Shown here one piece after another: positions 44,665 to 53,864 of a stretch of DNA of 64,000 nt; the stretch's first letter is position 1; each line of letters begins with the position of its first letter. The notes below the pieces were generated by a model. It made no database searches. It was not told the origin of the DNA and saw only the letters and a program-made list of their open reading frames with translations. The DNA comes from Candidatus Rhodoferax bjergmarkensis (lineage in GTDB: Bacteria; Pseudomonadota; Gammaproteobacteria; Burkholderiales; Burkholderiaceae_C), in contig JADJFX010000009.1 of the NCBI GenBank assembly GCA_016708345.1, positions 1-64,000 of the forward strand, given 5' to 3'. The position numbers were made by a program, and so were the translations under genes.

Positions 44665-45386
44665 ATCTGAAGAGCCTGAAATTTGGCGTTTTTCCACCGG
44701 CCTGCATTGTCCCGAGAGTGATCTGCGCTACAGCGACCCGATCGCGTCCATGTTTTCGTTCAATTCGGCGGTGGGTGCCTGCGAAACCTGCCGTGGCTTT
44801 GGCCGGGTGGTCGGCGTGGACATGGGGCTGGTCATTCCGAATGACAAACTCACGCTGCGTGCCGGTGCCGTCAAACCGATGCAAACCCCGGCCTGGCAGG
44901 AGTGTCAGGACGACCTGATGCGCCATGCGGAAAGCGCAGGCATTCCGCGCGATACGCCTTGGTACCGGCTCACGCCTGAGCAGCAGCACTGGGTGATCAA
45001 CGGCTCGCCGCACTGGAATGGCAAGTGGAACCAGCACTGGTTTGGCATCAAGCGCTTTTTTGAGTACCTGGAAACCAAGGCCTACAAAATGCACATCCGG
45101 GTGCTGCTGTCCAAGTACCGCAGTTACACGCCGTGCGGCACCTGTGGCGGGGCGCGGCTCAAGACCGAGAGCCTGCTGTGGCGCATTGGCTCCAAGGATC
45201 AGGCCGATGCAGTGCTGGAGCCTGCCAAGCGGTTCATGCCCGCAGGCGTCAAATGGTCACGTGCTCAGCTCGAAGCGTTGCCGGGGCTGTGCCTGCATGA
45301 TTTGATGCTGTTGCCGCTGGACAAGTTGCGGCGGTTTTTTGATGCCTTGCAGACGGGGCTGGTGGGTCTACCGCGCTTCGGGGAGG

Positions 45387-45467
45387 CGGAGTCTGGGGTG
45401 TCGGCAGGGGCCTCATACATTCGCTTCGCGACTGCGAAATCGGCCCCCACCGACACCCCAGACTCCG
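45387..45467 (+). repeat. Palindromic element (family B), first copy in uvrA
   Basis: Two 26-bp arms (45387-45412 and 45442-45467) pair at 24 of 26 positions around a 29-nt loop. The left arm begins CGGAGTCTGGGGTGTCGG. The loop starts TCATACATTCGC and ends AAATC. It is read as GVSAGASYIRFATAKSAP, before the signature region of unit 1. Confidence 0.88.
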
Positions 45468-47107
45468 CGGGGTGCTCGCAAGATCGGGATACCGAAAAGT
45501 CAATGCCCTCCGAGCTTGACGCCAAAACCCTCAAACTGCTGCTGGAGGAAATCTGCACCCGCCTCAAATACCTGTGCGAAGTGGGCATTGGCTACCTGTC
45601 GCTGGACCGTCAAAGCCGCACTTTGAGTGGCGGCGAGGTGCAGCGCATCAACCTCACCACCGCGCTGGGCACCTCGCTGGTCAACACCCTGTTTGTGCTG
45701 GACGAACCCAGCATTGGCCTGCACCCGCGCGACATGCACCGCATCATCGTGGCCATGCAGCGCCTGCGTGATGCGGGCAACACCCTGGTGGTGGTGGAGC
45801 ACGACCCGGCCGTCATGCTGGCCGCCGACCGCATGATCGACATGGGCCCCGGCCCTGGTGAGCGCGGTGGGCAGATTGTGTTTGATGGCTCGACAAGCGA
45901 TCTGCGCCAGGCCGACACCCTGACTGGCGCTTATCTGGGCGGGCGCAAGCAGGTGGGCATGGGTTTTCAAAGGTTGGTGGCGGAGAACACACCGCGTTTG
46001 ATTCTGGAAGGTGCCCGCGACCACAACCTGAAGAGCGTGACGGTGGAGTTTCCGCTCAATCGGCTGGTGTGCGTGACGGGCGTGAGCGGCTCCGGCAAAT
46101 CCACCTTGATTCAGGATATTTTGGCACCCGCCTTGTTGCGCCACTTTGGCAAGGCCACTGAAGCGCCGGGAGCGCATGAGCGTCTGCTGGGAGCCGATCA
46201 GCTCAGCGAGGTGGTGTTTGTCGATCAGTCGCCCATCGGCAAGACGGCGCGCTCCAACCCCGCCAGTTATGTGGGTGCCTGGGACGCCATTCGCGAAATT
46301 TTTGCGGGCACACCCTTGGCCAACCAGCGCAGCTACACCGCCACCAAATTCAGCTTCAACAATGGCGACGGGCGCTGCCCCACCTGCGGCGGCTCCGGCT
46401 TTGAGCATGTGGAAATGCAGTTCTTGAGCGATGTGTACCTGCGCTGCCCGGACTGCTTTGGTGCGCGTTATCGCCCCGAGATTTTGGAAGTGCTGGTGGA
46501 GCGGCGCGGCAAGTCACTGAGCGTGGCTGATGTGTTGAACCTGACCGTCAGCGAGGCCGCAGCTTTGTTTGCCAATGACCGTGAGGTGATTCGCGCCCTG
46601 CAGCCGATTGTGGATGTGGGCCTGGAATACGTGAAGCTGGGCCAGCCGGTGCCCACACTGTCCGGCGGCGAGGCCCAGCGCCTGAAGCTGGCGGGCTTTT
46701 TGGCCGAGGCAGCCAAAAATGCAACTGCCAGCCGCCAGCCCACGGCCCAGCGCGGCACGCTCTTCATGTTTGACGAGCCCACCACCGGCCTGCATTTTGA
46801 TGACATCGCCAAGTTGATGCGCGCCCTGCGCCGCTTGCTTGATGTGGGGCATTCGCTGATTGTGATCGAGCACAACCTGGATGTGATCCGCGCCAGCGAC
46901 TGGCTGATTGACCTCGGGCCAGAAGGGGGTGATGCAGGTGGCGAGGTGGTGGCTTACGGTACACCAGCGGATTTGTTGTTGCATGCCTCGTCACACACCG
47001 GGCTTGCTTTGCGCGAATACGCCGCCGCCATGGGCGTGGTGCATGGGGTGCATGAGGCTTCGGTGCCGTATTTGGGGCCTGAAGCTGCGGCGTTGTTGGA
47101 ACGCGCT

Positions 47108-47190
47108 GCCGGGGCCGGGCTTGCGCCGGGAGCCTCATACGTCCGCGATGCGTCCGCCAAATCGGCACCCGGCGCAAGCCCAACCCCGGC
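47108..47190 (+). repeat. Palindromic element (family B), second copy in uvrA
   Basis: Two 27-bp arms (47108-47134 and 47164-47190) pair at 24 of 27 positions around a 29-nt loop. Arms differ completely from the first copy but the loop again starts TCATAC and ends AAATC. It is read as GLAPGASYVRDASAKSAP, at the joint of the two UvrA units. Confidence 0.88.
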
Positions 47191-47242
47191 GGGCCTTGGT
47201 GAGCCAGCATTAAATACCAACTATCCATCAACGCCACACGGC

Positions 47243-47345
47243 GCGGGTACTTCTTCACTTCTGAACACGCGGCCAAATAGGGCTGTTCAGGCTCCCTCTT
47301 TCACCCCGGCGGGGGTGAGAGAGGGCGGGGGGAGTGAGGGGGGGA
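47243..47345 (+). repeat. GC-rich palindromic element (family C), copy in uvrA
   Basis: Closely matches 25638-25735 in order: GCGGGTACTTCT, AACACGCGGCCAAAT, GGGCTGTTCA, a hairpin (CCCTCTTTCACCCC / GGGGTGAGAGAGGG), then GCGGGGGGAGTGAGGG. The hairpin sequence differs between copies but stays paired. It is read as LNTRPNRAVQAPSFTPAG between the two UvrA units. Confidence 0.87.
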
Positions 47346-49085
47346 GCAACAACGCTATCCAGATCATCAACGCCAAAGAGCACAACCTCAAAAGTCTCAG
47401 CGTCAATATTCCCCACGGTAAATTCAGCGTCATCACCGGCGTGTCCGGCTCGGGTAAATCGACTCTGGCCTTCGACATTCTGTTCAACGAAGGCCAGCGC
47501 CGCTACCTGGAAAGCCTCAACGCCTACGCCCGCAGCATCGTGCAACCCGCAGGCCGCCCGGAAGTGGACGCGGTGTACGGCATCCCACCGACTGTTGCGA
47601 TTGAGCAGCGCCTGAGTCGGGGCGGACGAAAATCTACCGTCGGCACCACCACCGAGGTCTGGCACTTTTTGCGCCTGCTCTACGTCAAACTCGGCACCCA
47701 GCATTGCATCCATGACGGCACGGCAGTCGCACCCCAAACACCGGACAGCATTGCCGCGCAACTGCTGAAAAACTTTCGTGGCCAGCACATCGGCTTGCTG
47801 GCCCCTTTGGTGATCAACCGCAAAGGCGTTTACACCGAACTGGCCGACTGGGCGCGCCCACGGGGCTTTACCCATTTGCGGGTGGATGGCAACTTTGTGC
47901 CCACCACCGGTTTTCCACGCTTGGACCGATTCAAAGAGCACACCATTGAGCTGCCGGTGTTCAGCCTGGATGTGCTGCCGCAAAACGAGGCGCGCTTGCG
48001 CGAGGCGCTGGCACAAGCGCTGGTGCATGGCAAGGGTGTTCTTCATGTGCTGAGCAACTTGGAGGGTTTGTCTGAGGCCCTGCAAGCGGGGCAGCCACCG
48101 CCAGCATCGGCACACTGCAGGTGTTCTCCACCAAACGCGCCTGCCCGGTGTGCAGTACCAGCTATGCCGAGCTGGACCCGCGCCTGTTTTCCTACAACAG
48201 CAAATACGGCTGGTGCCCGGAGTGTGTGGGCACTGGCGTCAAGCTGACCAAAGAGCAGCGCAAGGTGTTTGACGACTCCGTGCGGGACGACGACAACAAG
48301 GGCCGCGAACAGACCTTTGCCGAGCCCGAGGTGGAAGACCTGGTGGATTGCGTGTGCCCCGCCTGCCAGGGCACCCGGCTCAACGCCACCGCCCGTGCCG
48401 TCAAGTTCGGCCTGCAGTTGGCCACCGAGGCTGGCGCGGGCGTGGACGCCAAACAGGCCATTGCTGGCGTTTCAATCACCGAACTGGCCAGATTGAGCGT
48501 GACCGACATCCGCCAATGGGTGGAAACCCTGCAGCGCCAGGGCCGCATGAGCCAGCGCGAAACCGACATTGCCCGTGACTTGGTGCCTGAAATCAAAAGC
48601 CGGCTGGAGTTTTTGGAGCAGGTGGGCCTGGGTTACCTCACGCTGGACCGTGGCGCGCCCACCCTCAGCGGCGGCGAGGCCCAGCGCATCCGACTGGCCG
48701 CGCAATTGGGCAGCAACCTGCAGGGCGTGTGTTACGTGCTGGACGAGCCCACCATTGGCCTGCACCCGCGCGACAACCAGATTCTGCTTGGCGCCCTGCA
48801 AAGCCTGAGCGACAAGGGCAACACCCTGGTGGTGGTGGAGCACGACGAAGACACCATCCGCCACGCCGACCACATCATCGACATCGGCCCCAGCGCGGGC
48901 AAGCGCGGCGGGCGCTTGGTGGCCGAAGGCGCTGTGGCCGACATCATGCAAGCCGGGGACTCGCAAACCGGGCGTTACCTGCTGCACGCCATGAAGCATC
49001 CGCTGAAGGCACGTCGCCTGGTAGGCGAGTGCGCGGCAGCGGGGATTGATGGTGTTATTTCAGCAGTGGTGAGCCAAAGCCCAGT

Positions 49086-49170
49086 GAATTTGGGGTCGGA
49101 TTCCAATTTCGACGCCAAACCATCCAAAATGAAAAAATCGCCCGTGAAATTGGAATCTGACCCCAATTTC
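49086..49170 (+). repeat. Palindromic element (family D) in uvrA
   Basis: Two 25-bp arms (49086-49110 and 49146-49170) pair at 23 of 25 positions around a 35-nt loop; the arms contain TTGGGGTCGGATTCCAATTT and its counterpart. It is read as VNLGSDSNFDAKPSKMKK and onward, in the linker before the last ATPase domain. Confidence 0.85.
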
Positions 49171-50256
49171 GCGGCCCCCGAAGTCCAACACTGGCTCGCC
49201 GTCAACAATGCCAAGCTGCACAATCTGCAAAACGTCACCGCCCGCGTGCCGCTCAAGCGCTTGGTCGCCGTCACCGGCGTCAGCGGCTCCGGCAAGTCCA
49301 CCTTGGCGCGTGACGTGCTGCTGACCAACGTGCATGCCGCCGTGCAAAAGCGCAGTACCAAAGCCGGCCGCGACGCCCTGGCAGCGGGAGAGCTCATCCC
49401 CTGGACCGGCTGCGAATCCATCGCCGGCTTCGAGCCCATCGACCGTGTGCTGGAAGTCGACCAGACCCCCATCGGCAAAACCCCGCGTTCCTGCCCCGCC
49501 ACCTACATCGGCTTTTGGGACATCATCCGCAAGCTGTTTGCCGACACGCTGGAAGCCAAGGCGCGCGGTTACGCCGCCAACCGCTTCAGTTTCAACACCG
49601 GCGAGGGCCGCTGCGCGGGTTGTGAAGGGCAGGGCATTCGCACCATCGCCATGAGTTTTTTGCCCGATGTCAAAGTGCTGTGCGAAACCTGCAAGGGTGC
49701 CCGCTTCAACCCCGAAACCCTGGCGGTGACCTGGCGCGGCAAAAACATTGGCGACGTGCTGCAGATGGAGGTGGACGAAGCCGTGGAGTTCTTTGCCGCC
49801 ATGCCCGCCATCGCGCACCCGGTGCAACTGCTCAAGGACGTCGGCCTGGGCTACCTCACGCTCGGCCAGCCGTCACCCACCCTCAGCGGCGGCGAGGCCC
49901 AGCGCATCAAGCTGGTGACCGAACTCAGCAAGGTGCGCGATGACATCACAAGACGCGGCCAAAAAGCACCGCACACCCTGTACGTGCTGGACGAACCCAC
50001 CGTGGGCCTGCACATGGCCGACGTCGAAAAACTCATTGCCGTGCTGCACCGCCTGGTCGATGGCGGCCACAGCGTGGTGGTGATCGAGCACGACCTGGAC
50101 GTGATCGCCGAGGCCGACTGGGTGATTGACCTGGGGCCAGACGGCGGCGACGCCGGTGGCCGCGTGGTGGCCGCCACCACCCCCGAGGGCGTGGTTGCGC
50201 TGGGTACGCACACAGGGCGGGCGCTGGCTGGCGTGCTGGCGCGGTAGCGGTTTTTC

Positions 50257-50312
50257 ACTATAAAAGTAATAGCTTTATCCGCATGCAGGACGTGCGGAAA
50301 TGGCATTTTTCG
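50257..50312 (+). repeat. 56-bp dispersed hairpin repeat, copy 9
   Basis: Reads ACTATAAAAGTAATAGCTTT then ATCCGCATG, CAGGACGTGCGGAAATGGC. It lies 9 bp after the uvrA stop, between uvrA and the integrase gene, and could serve as their shared 3' hairpin. Confidence 0.86.
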
Positions 50313-50407
50313 TCATCCATTTAGCTCGAAGGTCTGGTGCTGCACCAAGTTGACTCGTTCGAAGGCCGTGCAGTACTGGAACTGAATTTCGATCCCAGTG
50401 CCAATCA

Positions 50408-51415
50408 TCACACCAAGCTGCTGAGCGCATCGAGCGGACTGGCCGTGCCGCCAGCAGCCACCTTGAGCACATGGGTGTAGATCATGGTGGTGGACACATC
50501 ACTGTGGCCCAGCAGCTCTTGCACGGTGCGAATGTCGGTGCCGGCTTGCAGCAGATGTGTGGCGAACGAATGGCGAAGCGTATGAACTGACACCGGCTTG
50601 CAAATGCCCGCCATCGGCACAGCCTTCTTGAGCGCGCGCTGAACCCTGTCTTCGTACAAATGGTGACGTCGCTCAACGCCACTGCGTGGGTCAATCGACA
50701 GGGTGGGTGACGGGAACATCCAGAACCACCCCCAGGTGTGGCCCACCTTGGGGTACTTCTGCGCCAACGCATGCGGCGTTTCCACGCCGCCGCGCTGCGC
50801 CTGCCGGTCTGCCTCCCATAGCGCGCGTGCCGCCAGCATCTGCAAACGCAAGGGCGGAACCATCGACTTCGGCAACATTACCACCCGATCCTTGCCGCCT
50901 TTTGCTTCGCGCACGATGATCACATGCCGGTCAAAGTCAACATCCTTGATGCGAAGGCGCATGCCTTCCATGAGGCGCATCCCGGTGCCGTAAAGCAGGC
51001 GGGCCAGAAGCGCGGGCTGCCCATTCATGTGGGCCAGCAACCCCGCCACCTCGTCCCTGGTCAATACGCTGGGAATGCGCCGCTTGTGCGCCGGACGATG
51101 GATGTCATTGAGCCAAGGCAGGTCGATGGCCAAAACCTCGCGATAAAGAAAAAGTACAGCGCTCAGAGCCTGGTTGTGGGTGGACGCGGAAACCTTGCGC
51201 TCGGTCGCCAGCATGGACAGAAAAGCCTCCACCCCAGGTGCACCGATGTCTCGTGGATGCCGCATCGTGCCGCCGCGCCCCGACCAGCGAATGAAAAAGC
51301 GCACCCAATACAGGTAAGTTTGTTCGGTGCTGAGGCTATAGTGAAGATAGCGAATGCGCTCACGCACCTGGTCCAGCAAGCGGGTGGACTGCAAAGGAGG
51401 AGTGCCGGGTTTCAT
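50408..51415 (-). CDS. intI: Integron integrase
   Basis: This tyrosine recombinase of the IntI class has 335 residues. The catalytic residues are Arg in YGTGMRLMEGMRLRIKDV, His and Arg in HTLRHSFATHLLQ, and HSDVSTTMIYTH with the nucleophilic Tyr. The IntI-specific insertion is present between the core motifs: KYPKVGHTWGWFWMFPS followed by SGVERRHHLYED. It inserts and excises cassettes by attI x attC recombination. It is transcribed away from the cassettes, as is typical, from a start at 51415, and has a LexA-like box 14 bp upstream. Confidence 0.96.
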   Translation of the reverse strand: MKPGTPPLQSTRLLDQVRERIRYLHYSLSTEQTYLYWVRFFIRWSGRGGTMRHPRDIGAPGVEAFLSMLATERKVSASTHNQALSAVLFLYREVLAIDLPWLNDIHRPAHKRRIPSVLTRDEVAGLLAHMNGQPALLARLLYGTGMRLMEGMRLRIKDVDFDRHVIIVREAKGGKDRVVMLPKSMVPPLRLQMLAARALWEADRQAQRGGVETPHALAQKYPKVGHTWGWFWMFPSPTLSIDPRSGVERRHHLYEDRVQRALKKAVPMAGICKPVSVHTLRHSFATHLLQAGTDIRTVQELLGHSDVSTTMIYTHVLKVAAGGTASPLDALSSLV

Positions 51416-51428
51416 GAAAGTTTTATTG

Positions 51429-51444
51429 CTGGATATACATACAG
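51429..51444. promoter_or_regulatory. LexA-box-like operator of intI
   Basis: CTGGATATACATACAG fits CTGT-N8-ACAG with one mismatch and lies just upstream of the intI start. SOS control through LexA is known for many integron integrases. Confidence 0.75.
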
Positions 51445-51494
51445 TATATTGGCTTTGAAGCTATACTGCAAGCTATTCTCAGGGGGTTTTTATG

Positions 51495-51556
51495 TCCAGT
51501 ATATGGAGCAAGTCCCAGTATATAGAGCAGGTTTTGCTCTACACTATTCGTTGAAC
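51495..51556 (+). other. attI recombination site
   Basis: Two direct repeats TCCAGTATATGGAGCA (51495) and CCCAGTATATAGAGCA (51514) lie 19 bp apart, like the IntI-binding repeats of attI sites. They precede GTTGAAC at 51550-51556, which fits the core site GTTRRRY. Cassettes start after its G. Confidence 0.75.
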
Positions 51557-52187
51557 TAAACCGCTACGCGGTGGTTGGTCCTCACAGGCCACCACCGCGT
51601 TCTTGCCTGAGTGGTGGGAGTTGACAAATTGGGCCGGATGGCGCATCTTTCGACTTTTGGAGGACTTTTCCCGGCTAACAAACTTCGAGCGCTAGTTCGT
51701 TGCCGTTTATAACTGTCAAGTGGGCCACCAGTTGAGTCCCCTCGCTATTGGCAGTCCAAAAGTTCCCCAATATCAGCGCCATTTTTAAGGGATACCTATC
51801 GCTGTTACCGTTGATCTAAGTGTCGAGTTCAATTCGGTTTGACTGCCGGGGGTGGAGCTTTTGCCTTTGAGTCGCATGACTTCGCATAGAGAGGTGCTGT
51901 TTACCTTCAAAATCGCAATTTCCGCACACTGCGACGCGAAAATTGTTGGTTTTTGAGTCATGGTGGCATGAACGGCCGTTGAAACGATCCTTATCGTGAC
52001 TTTTCACAATGTGAGTCGAACCTTACAATCCCCTTTATATATTAGTGGGCGGCTTGGCATGCACCGGCTCCCACCAACACCGCACGCGACTGCCTGTGCA
52101 GGCGGTTCAGTCCAACATGGTTTATCAACCGCGGGAGGCGTTCTTGGTTTCTACGAGCATTGCAGCGCGTTTGATAAACGCTAATCG
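51551..52187 (+). other. First cassette, no recognisable gene
   Basis: About 637 bp between attI and the first attC. It has a hairpin at 51566-51601 (ACGCGGTGGTTGG with CCACCACCGCGT). Short open frames on both strands have no ribosome sites or family resemblance. It may hold an RNA, a promoter or a decayed gene. Confidence 0.6.
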
Positions 52188-52193
52188 TTAGAG
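52110..52193 (+). other. attC site of cassette 1
   Basis: R'' GTCCAAC at 52110 fits RYYYAAC. R' is GTTAGAG at 52187. Inner boxes TTTATCAA (about 52121) and TTGATAAA (about 52171) are complementary. Confidence 0.8.
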
Positions 52194-52200
52194 AAACTCT

Positions 52201-52707
52201 ATGAGTTTCAATCGTTTTGCCATTCTTTCGTCGCTGCTGTTGGTGGCATCGTGTGCAACAAACACGTCTGTCCCGACCGAGCGGATATCGATCATCACGC
52301 GAGAGTGGATTAGCCCGTCATTCCGTGACATCCACGCTGCGGTTGTTGTTGATCGAATCGGCGCGCAAGTGTTTTCTTTGAAGTACGCTTTTTCAGTGCC
52401 ATTGGATCCGGTCGGCGGAGTCAATCCGTCAGATTTCCACTACTTCACATACTGTCTGGCGAGCAGGCTAGCAAGGCAACATGGGTACACGCACTGGGCT
52501 TTGGGTGCCCTCGACGAGAACCTCAAGTACCAAATGACTACCGCGCTTGAGTTGTATGTTGCGGTATTAAATGAGAAAGACTCACTACCTACGACGGCCG
52601 GTGGCAGGACTATCGAATGGTTGGATAAGCCGGATGCGAGCGACAGTCTCTATTCGTCTTGGTCCAAATTGCTCCGGCCTCAATTCATGTGGACTAAAGC
52701 TGGATGA
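52201..52707 (+). CDS. Cassette-encoded lipoprotein, unknown function
   Basis: A 168-residue protein starting MSFNRFAILSSLLLVASC with a lipobox (VASC), so it is probably anchored in the envelope. The rest (SFRDIHAAVVVDRIGAQVFS, DFHYFTYCLASRLARQHGYT) has no recognised family. It is the first coding cassette and is followed by an attC 4 bp after its stop. No strong ribosome site; the cassette promoter or leaderless translation may serve. Confidence 0.72.
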   Translation: MSFNRFAILSSLLLVASCATNTSVPTERISIITREWISPSFRDIHAAVVVDRIGAQVFSLKYAFSVPLDPVGGVNPSDFHYFTYCLASRLARQHGYTHWALGALDENLKYQMTTALELYVAVLNEKDSLPTTAGGRTIEWLDKPDASDSLYSSWSKLLRPQFMWTKAG

Positions 52708-52711
52708 GAAT

Positions 52712-52798
52712 CTCTAACATGTCAATGGACACGGACCCACAACAGCAGGAGGCGGCTTCGCCGCGAGGTGTTGTTGCCCGGTCATCTTCACGTTAAAT
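52712..52798 (+). other. attC site of cassette 2
   Basis: R'' CTCTAAC and R' GTTAAAT (52792-52798) bound 87 bp with a central GGCGGCTTCGCCGC hairpin. Confidence 0.85.
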
Positions 52799-52859
52799 TT
52801 CACGCAGACTGCTTGAATTAATCATCGCTTGATTATCTCAAACGTGCTATATTTACTGC

Positions 52860-53192
52860 ATGAAGTGGGAGATCAAATATCACGATGAAAAGTTGCAGGC
52901 TGATGTCCTGGCGTTACCGCCAGGAATTTTGGCCAGATACTTTCATTGCACTGATCGCATGGTTGAGTTCGGCCCAGATCTAGGGATGCCTCATACGCGT
53001 GCAATGAGTATGGGTCTTTTCGAGTTGCGTTTGAAATCCCGTGAGGGTATTGGGCGGGTCTTTTATTGCACCTTGGTGGATCGCAAGATCGTCATGCTCC
53101 ATCAGTTTGTGAAGAAGACGGATAAGACACCTCCCAAAGAATTGGCACTAGCGCGCAAGCGAATGAAGGAGTGGAAAAATGTTGACACATAA
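52860..53192 (+). CDS. higB: HigB/Gp49-like toxin
   Basis: This 110-residue RelE/HigB-superfamily RNase is of the phage-derived Gp49-like type: MKWEIKYHDEKLQADVLALP, FGPDLGMPHTRAMSMGLFEL and VMLHQFVKKTDKTPPKELAL. It cleaves mRNA on ribosomes when free. It precedes and overlaps its antitoxin by 14 bp, the inverted order usual for HigBA. It lies in the third cassette. Confidence 0.87.
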   Translation: MKWEIKYHDEKLQADVLALPPGILARYFHCTDRMVEFGPDLGMPHTRAMSMGLFELRLKSREGIGRVFYCTLVDRKIVMLHQFVKKTDKTPPKELALARKRMKEWKNVDT

Positions 53193-53526
53193 ACAGCTTC
53201 GCACCAAGGCACTGGCTAACGCTGAGGTAAAAGCGGAATACGAAAAGTTGGCCGATGAGTTTTCCCTGTTGGACGAGTTCTTGAAGGCGCGGGCTGCCCA
53301 AGGCCTCACCCAAGCGCAGGTGGCAGAAAAGATCGGCACCACACAGTCTGCAGTTGCGCGTATGGAGTCGGGTAGCGGCAAGCATTCACCGTCCCTTGCA
53401 ACGCTGACCAAGTACGCGGATGCGTTGGGGTGCAAGCTGGAGGTGCGGCTGGTTCGCAGGCCTCGGCCATCGAGAAATTTAACTGGTCGTCCAAGCCCGA
53501 CAACGCCCAAACGCGTTGCCGCTTAG
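53179..53526 (+). CDS. higA: HigA-type XRE antitoxin with attC-encoded tail
   Basis: This 115-residue antitoxin has an XRE helix-turn-helix (LTQAQVAEKIGTTQSAVARM then LATLTKYADALGC). It should bind HigB and repress the operon. The C-terminal 16 residues (LTGRPSPTTPKRVAA) come from a 64-bp attC-like site at 53477-53540 and are similar to the tails of two unrelated antitoxins downstream. An extension of this kind is unusual for HigA. Confidence 0.85.
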   Translation: MLTHKQLRTKALANAEVKAEYEKLADEFSLLDEFLKARAAQGLTQAQVAEKIGTTQSAVARMESGSGKHSPSLATLTKYADALGCKLEVRLVRRPRPSRNLTGRPSPTTPKRVAA

Positions 53527-53540
53527 CTCTAACGTTATGT
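53477..53540 (+). other. 64-bp attC-like site overlapping higA 3' end
   Basis: R'' ATTTAAC (53477) fits RYYYAAC exactly. R' is GTTATGT (53534), one mismatch from GTTRRRY. The higA stop lies 47 bp from the left end, as in the sites at 54713 and 57075. Confidence 0.7.
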
Positions 53541-53595
53541 GGCGTCAATCCACAGCTGTTCTTGATTCTTGAATATCAGTAGCTACAATAAAGCG

Positions 53596-53864
53596 GTGCG
53601 TTTCATATTTGACCCTGATAAAGACAAGCTGAACTTGGCCAAGCACGGCCTTTCGCTTTCTTTCGCTGAAAAGCTGATCTGGGACGAAGCGTATGTTTGG
53701 GTTGATCCACGTTATTCATACGACGAGTTGCGAATGATTGGACTGGTTCCCGAGGGCAACACGCTGTACTACGTGGCGTTTGTAGACCGTGGTGATGTGC
53801 GCAGAATCATCAGTCTGCGCCTTGCCGAGCGACGAGAGGTGAAAAATATGTCGAAAACATCTAG
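53596..53864 (+). pseudogene. brnT: BrnT toxin 1, fused to BrnA as read
   Basis: The GTG at 53596 starts the BrnT pattern FDPDKDKLNLAKHGLSLSFA, with SYDELRMIGLV and DRGDVRRIISLRLAERREVK. BrnT is an RNase of the BrnT/BrnA system. As read, no stop separates it from the antitoxin: the frame runs into BrnA to 54156. One more A in the A-run at 53842-53846 would give KKYVENI and a TAG at 53862, overlapping brnA as in its relatives. The fusion is therefore probably an artefact but may be real. Confidence 0.75.

Larger units (their letters stand above)
43854..50247 (+). pseudogene. uvrA: Double-length UvrA (two fused UvrA-like units), two frameshifts as read
   Basis: The gene codes for two complete UvrA-like ABC ATPase units in one chain of about 2,130 residues, the form known in some betaproteobacteria. 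Unit 1 (43854 to about 47090): GPSGSGKSSLVFDTLF, DRQSRTLSGGEVQRINL, GVSGSGKSTLIQDILA, GGSGFEHVEMQFLSDVYLRC and PTLSGGEAQRLKLAG. Unit 2 (47360 to 50247): GVSGSGKSTLAFDILF, PTLSGGEAQRIRLAAQL, GVSGSGKSTLARDVLL and GEGRCAGCEGQGIRTI. It would scan DNA for damage with UvrB and UvrC or act as a protective UvrA2. The frame is lost near 44440-44500 and near 48090 (a G-run one base short). Five palindromic elements are read in frame inside linkers. Typed pseudogene only for the breaks. Confidence 0.93.

Noticed and set aside
51816..52007. Minus-strand open frame in cassette 1
   Set aside because: No ribosome site, no family resemblance, and on the strand opposite to cassettes.
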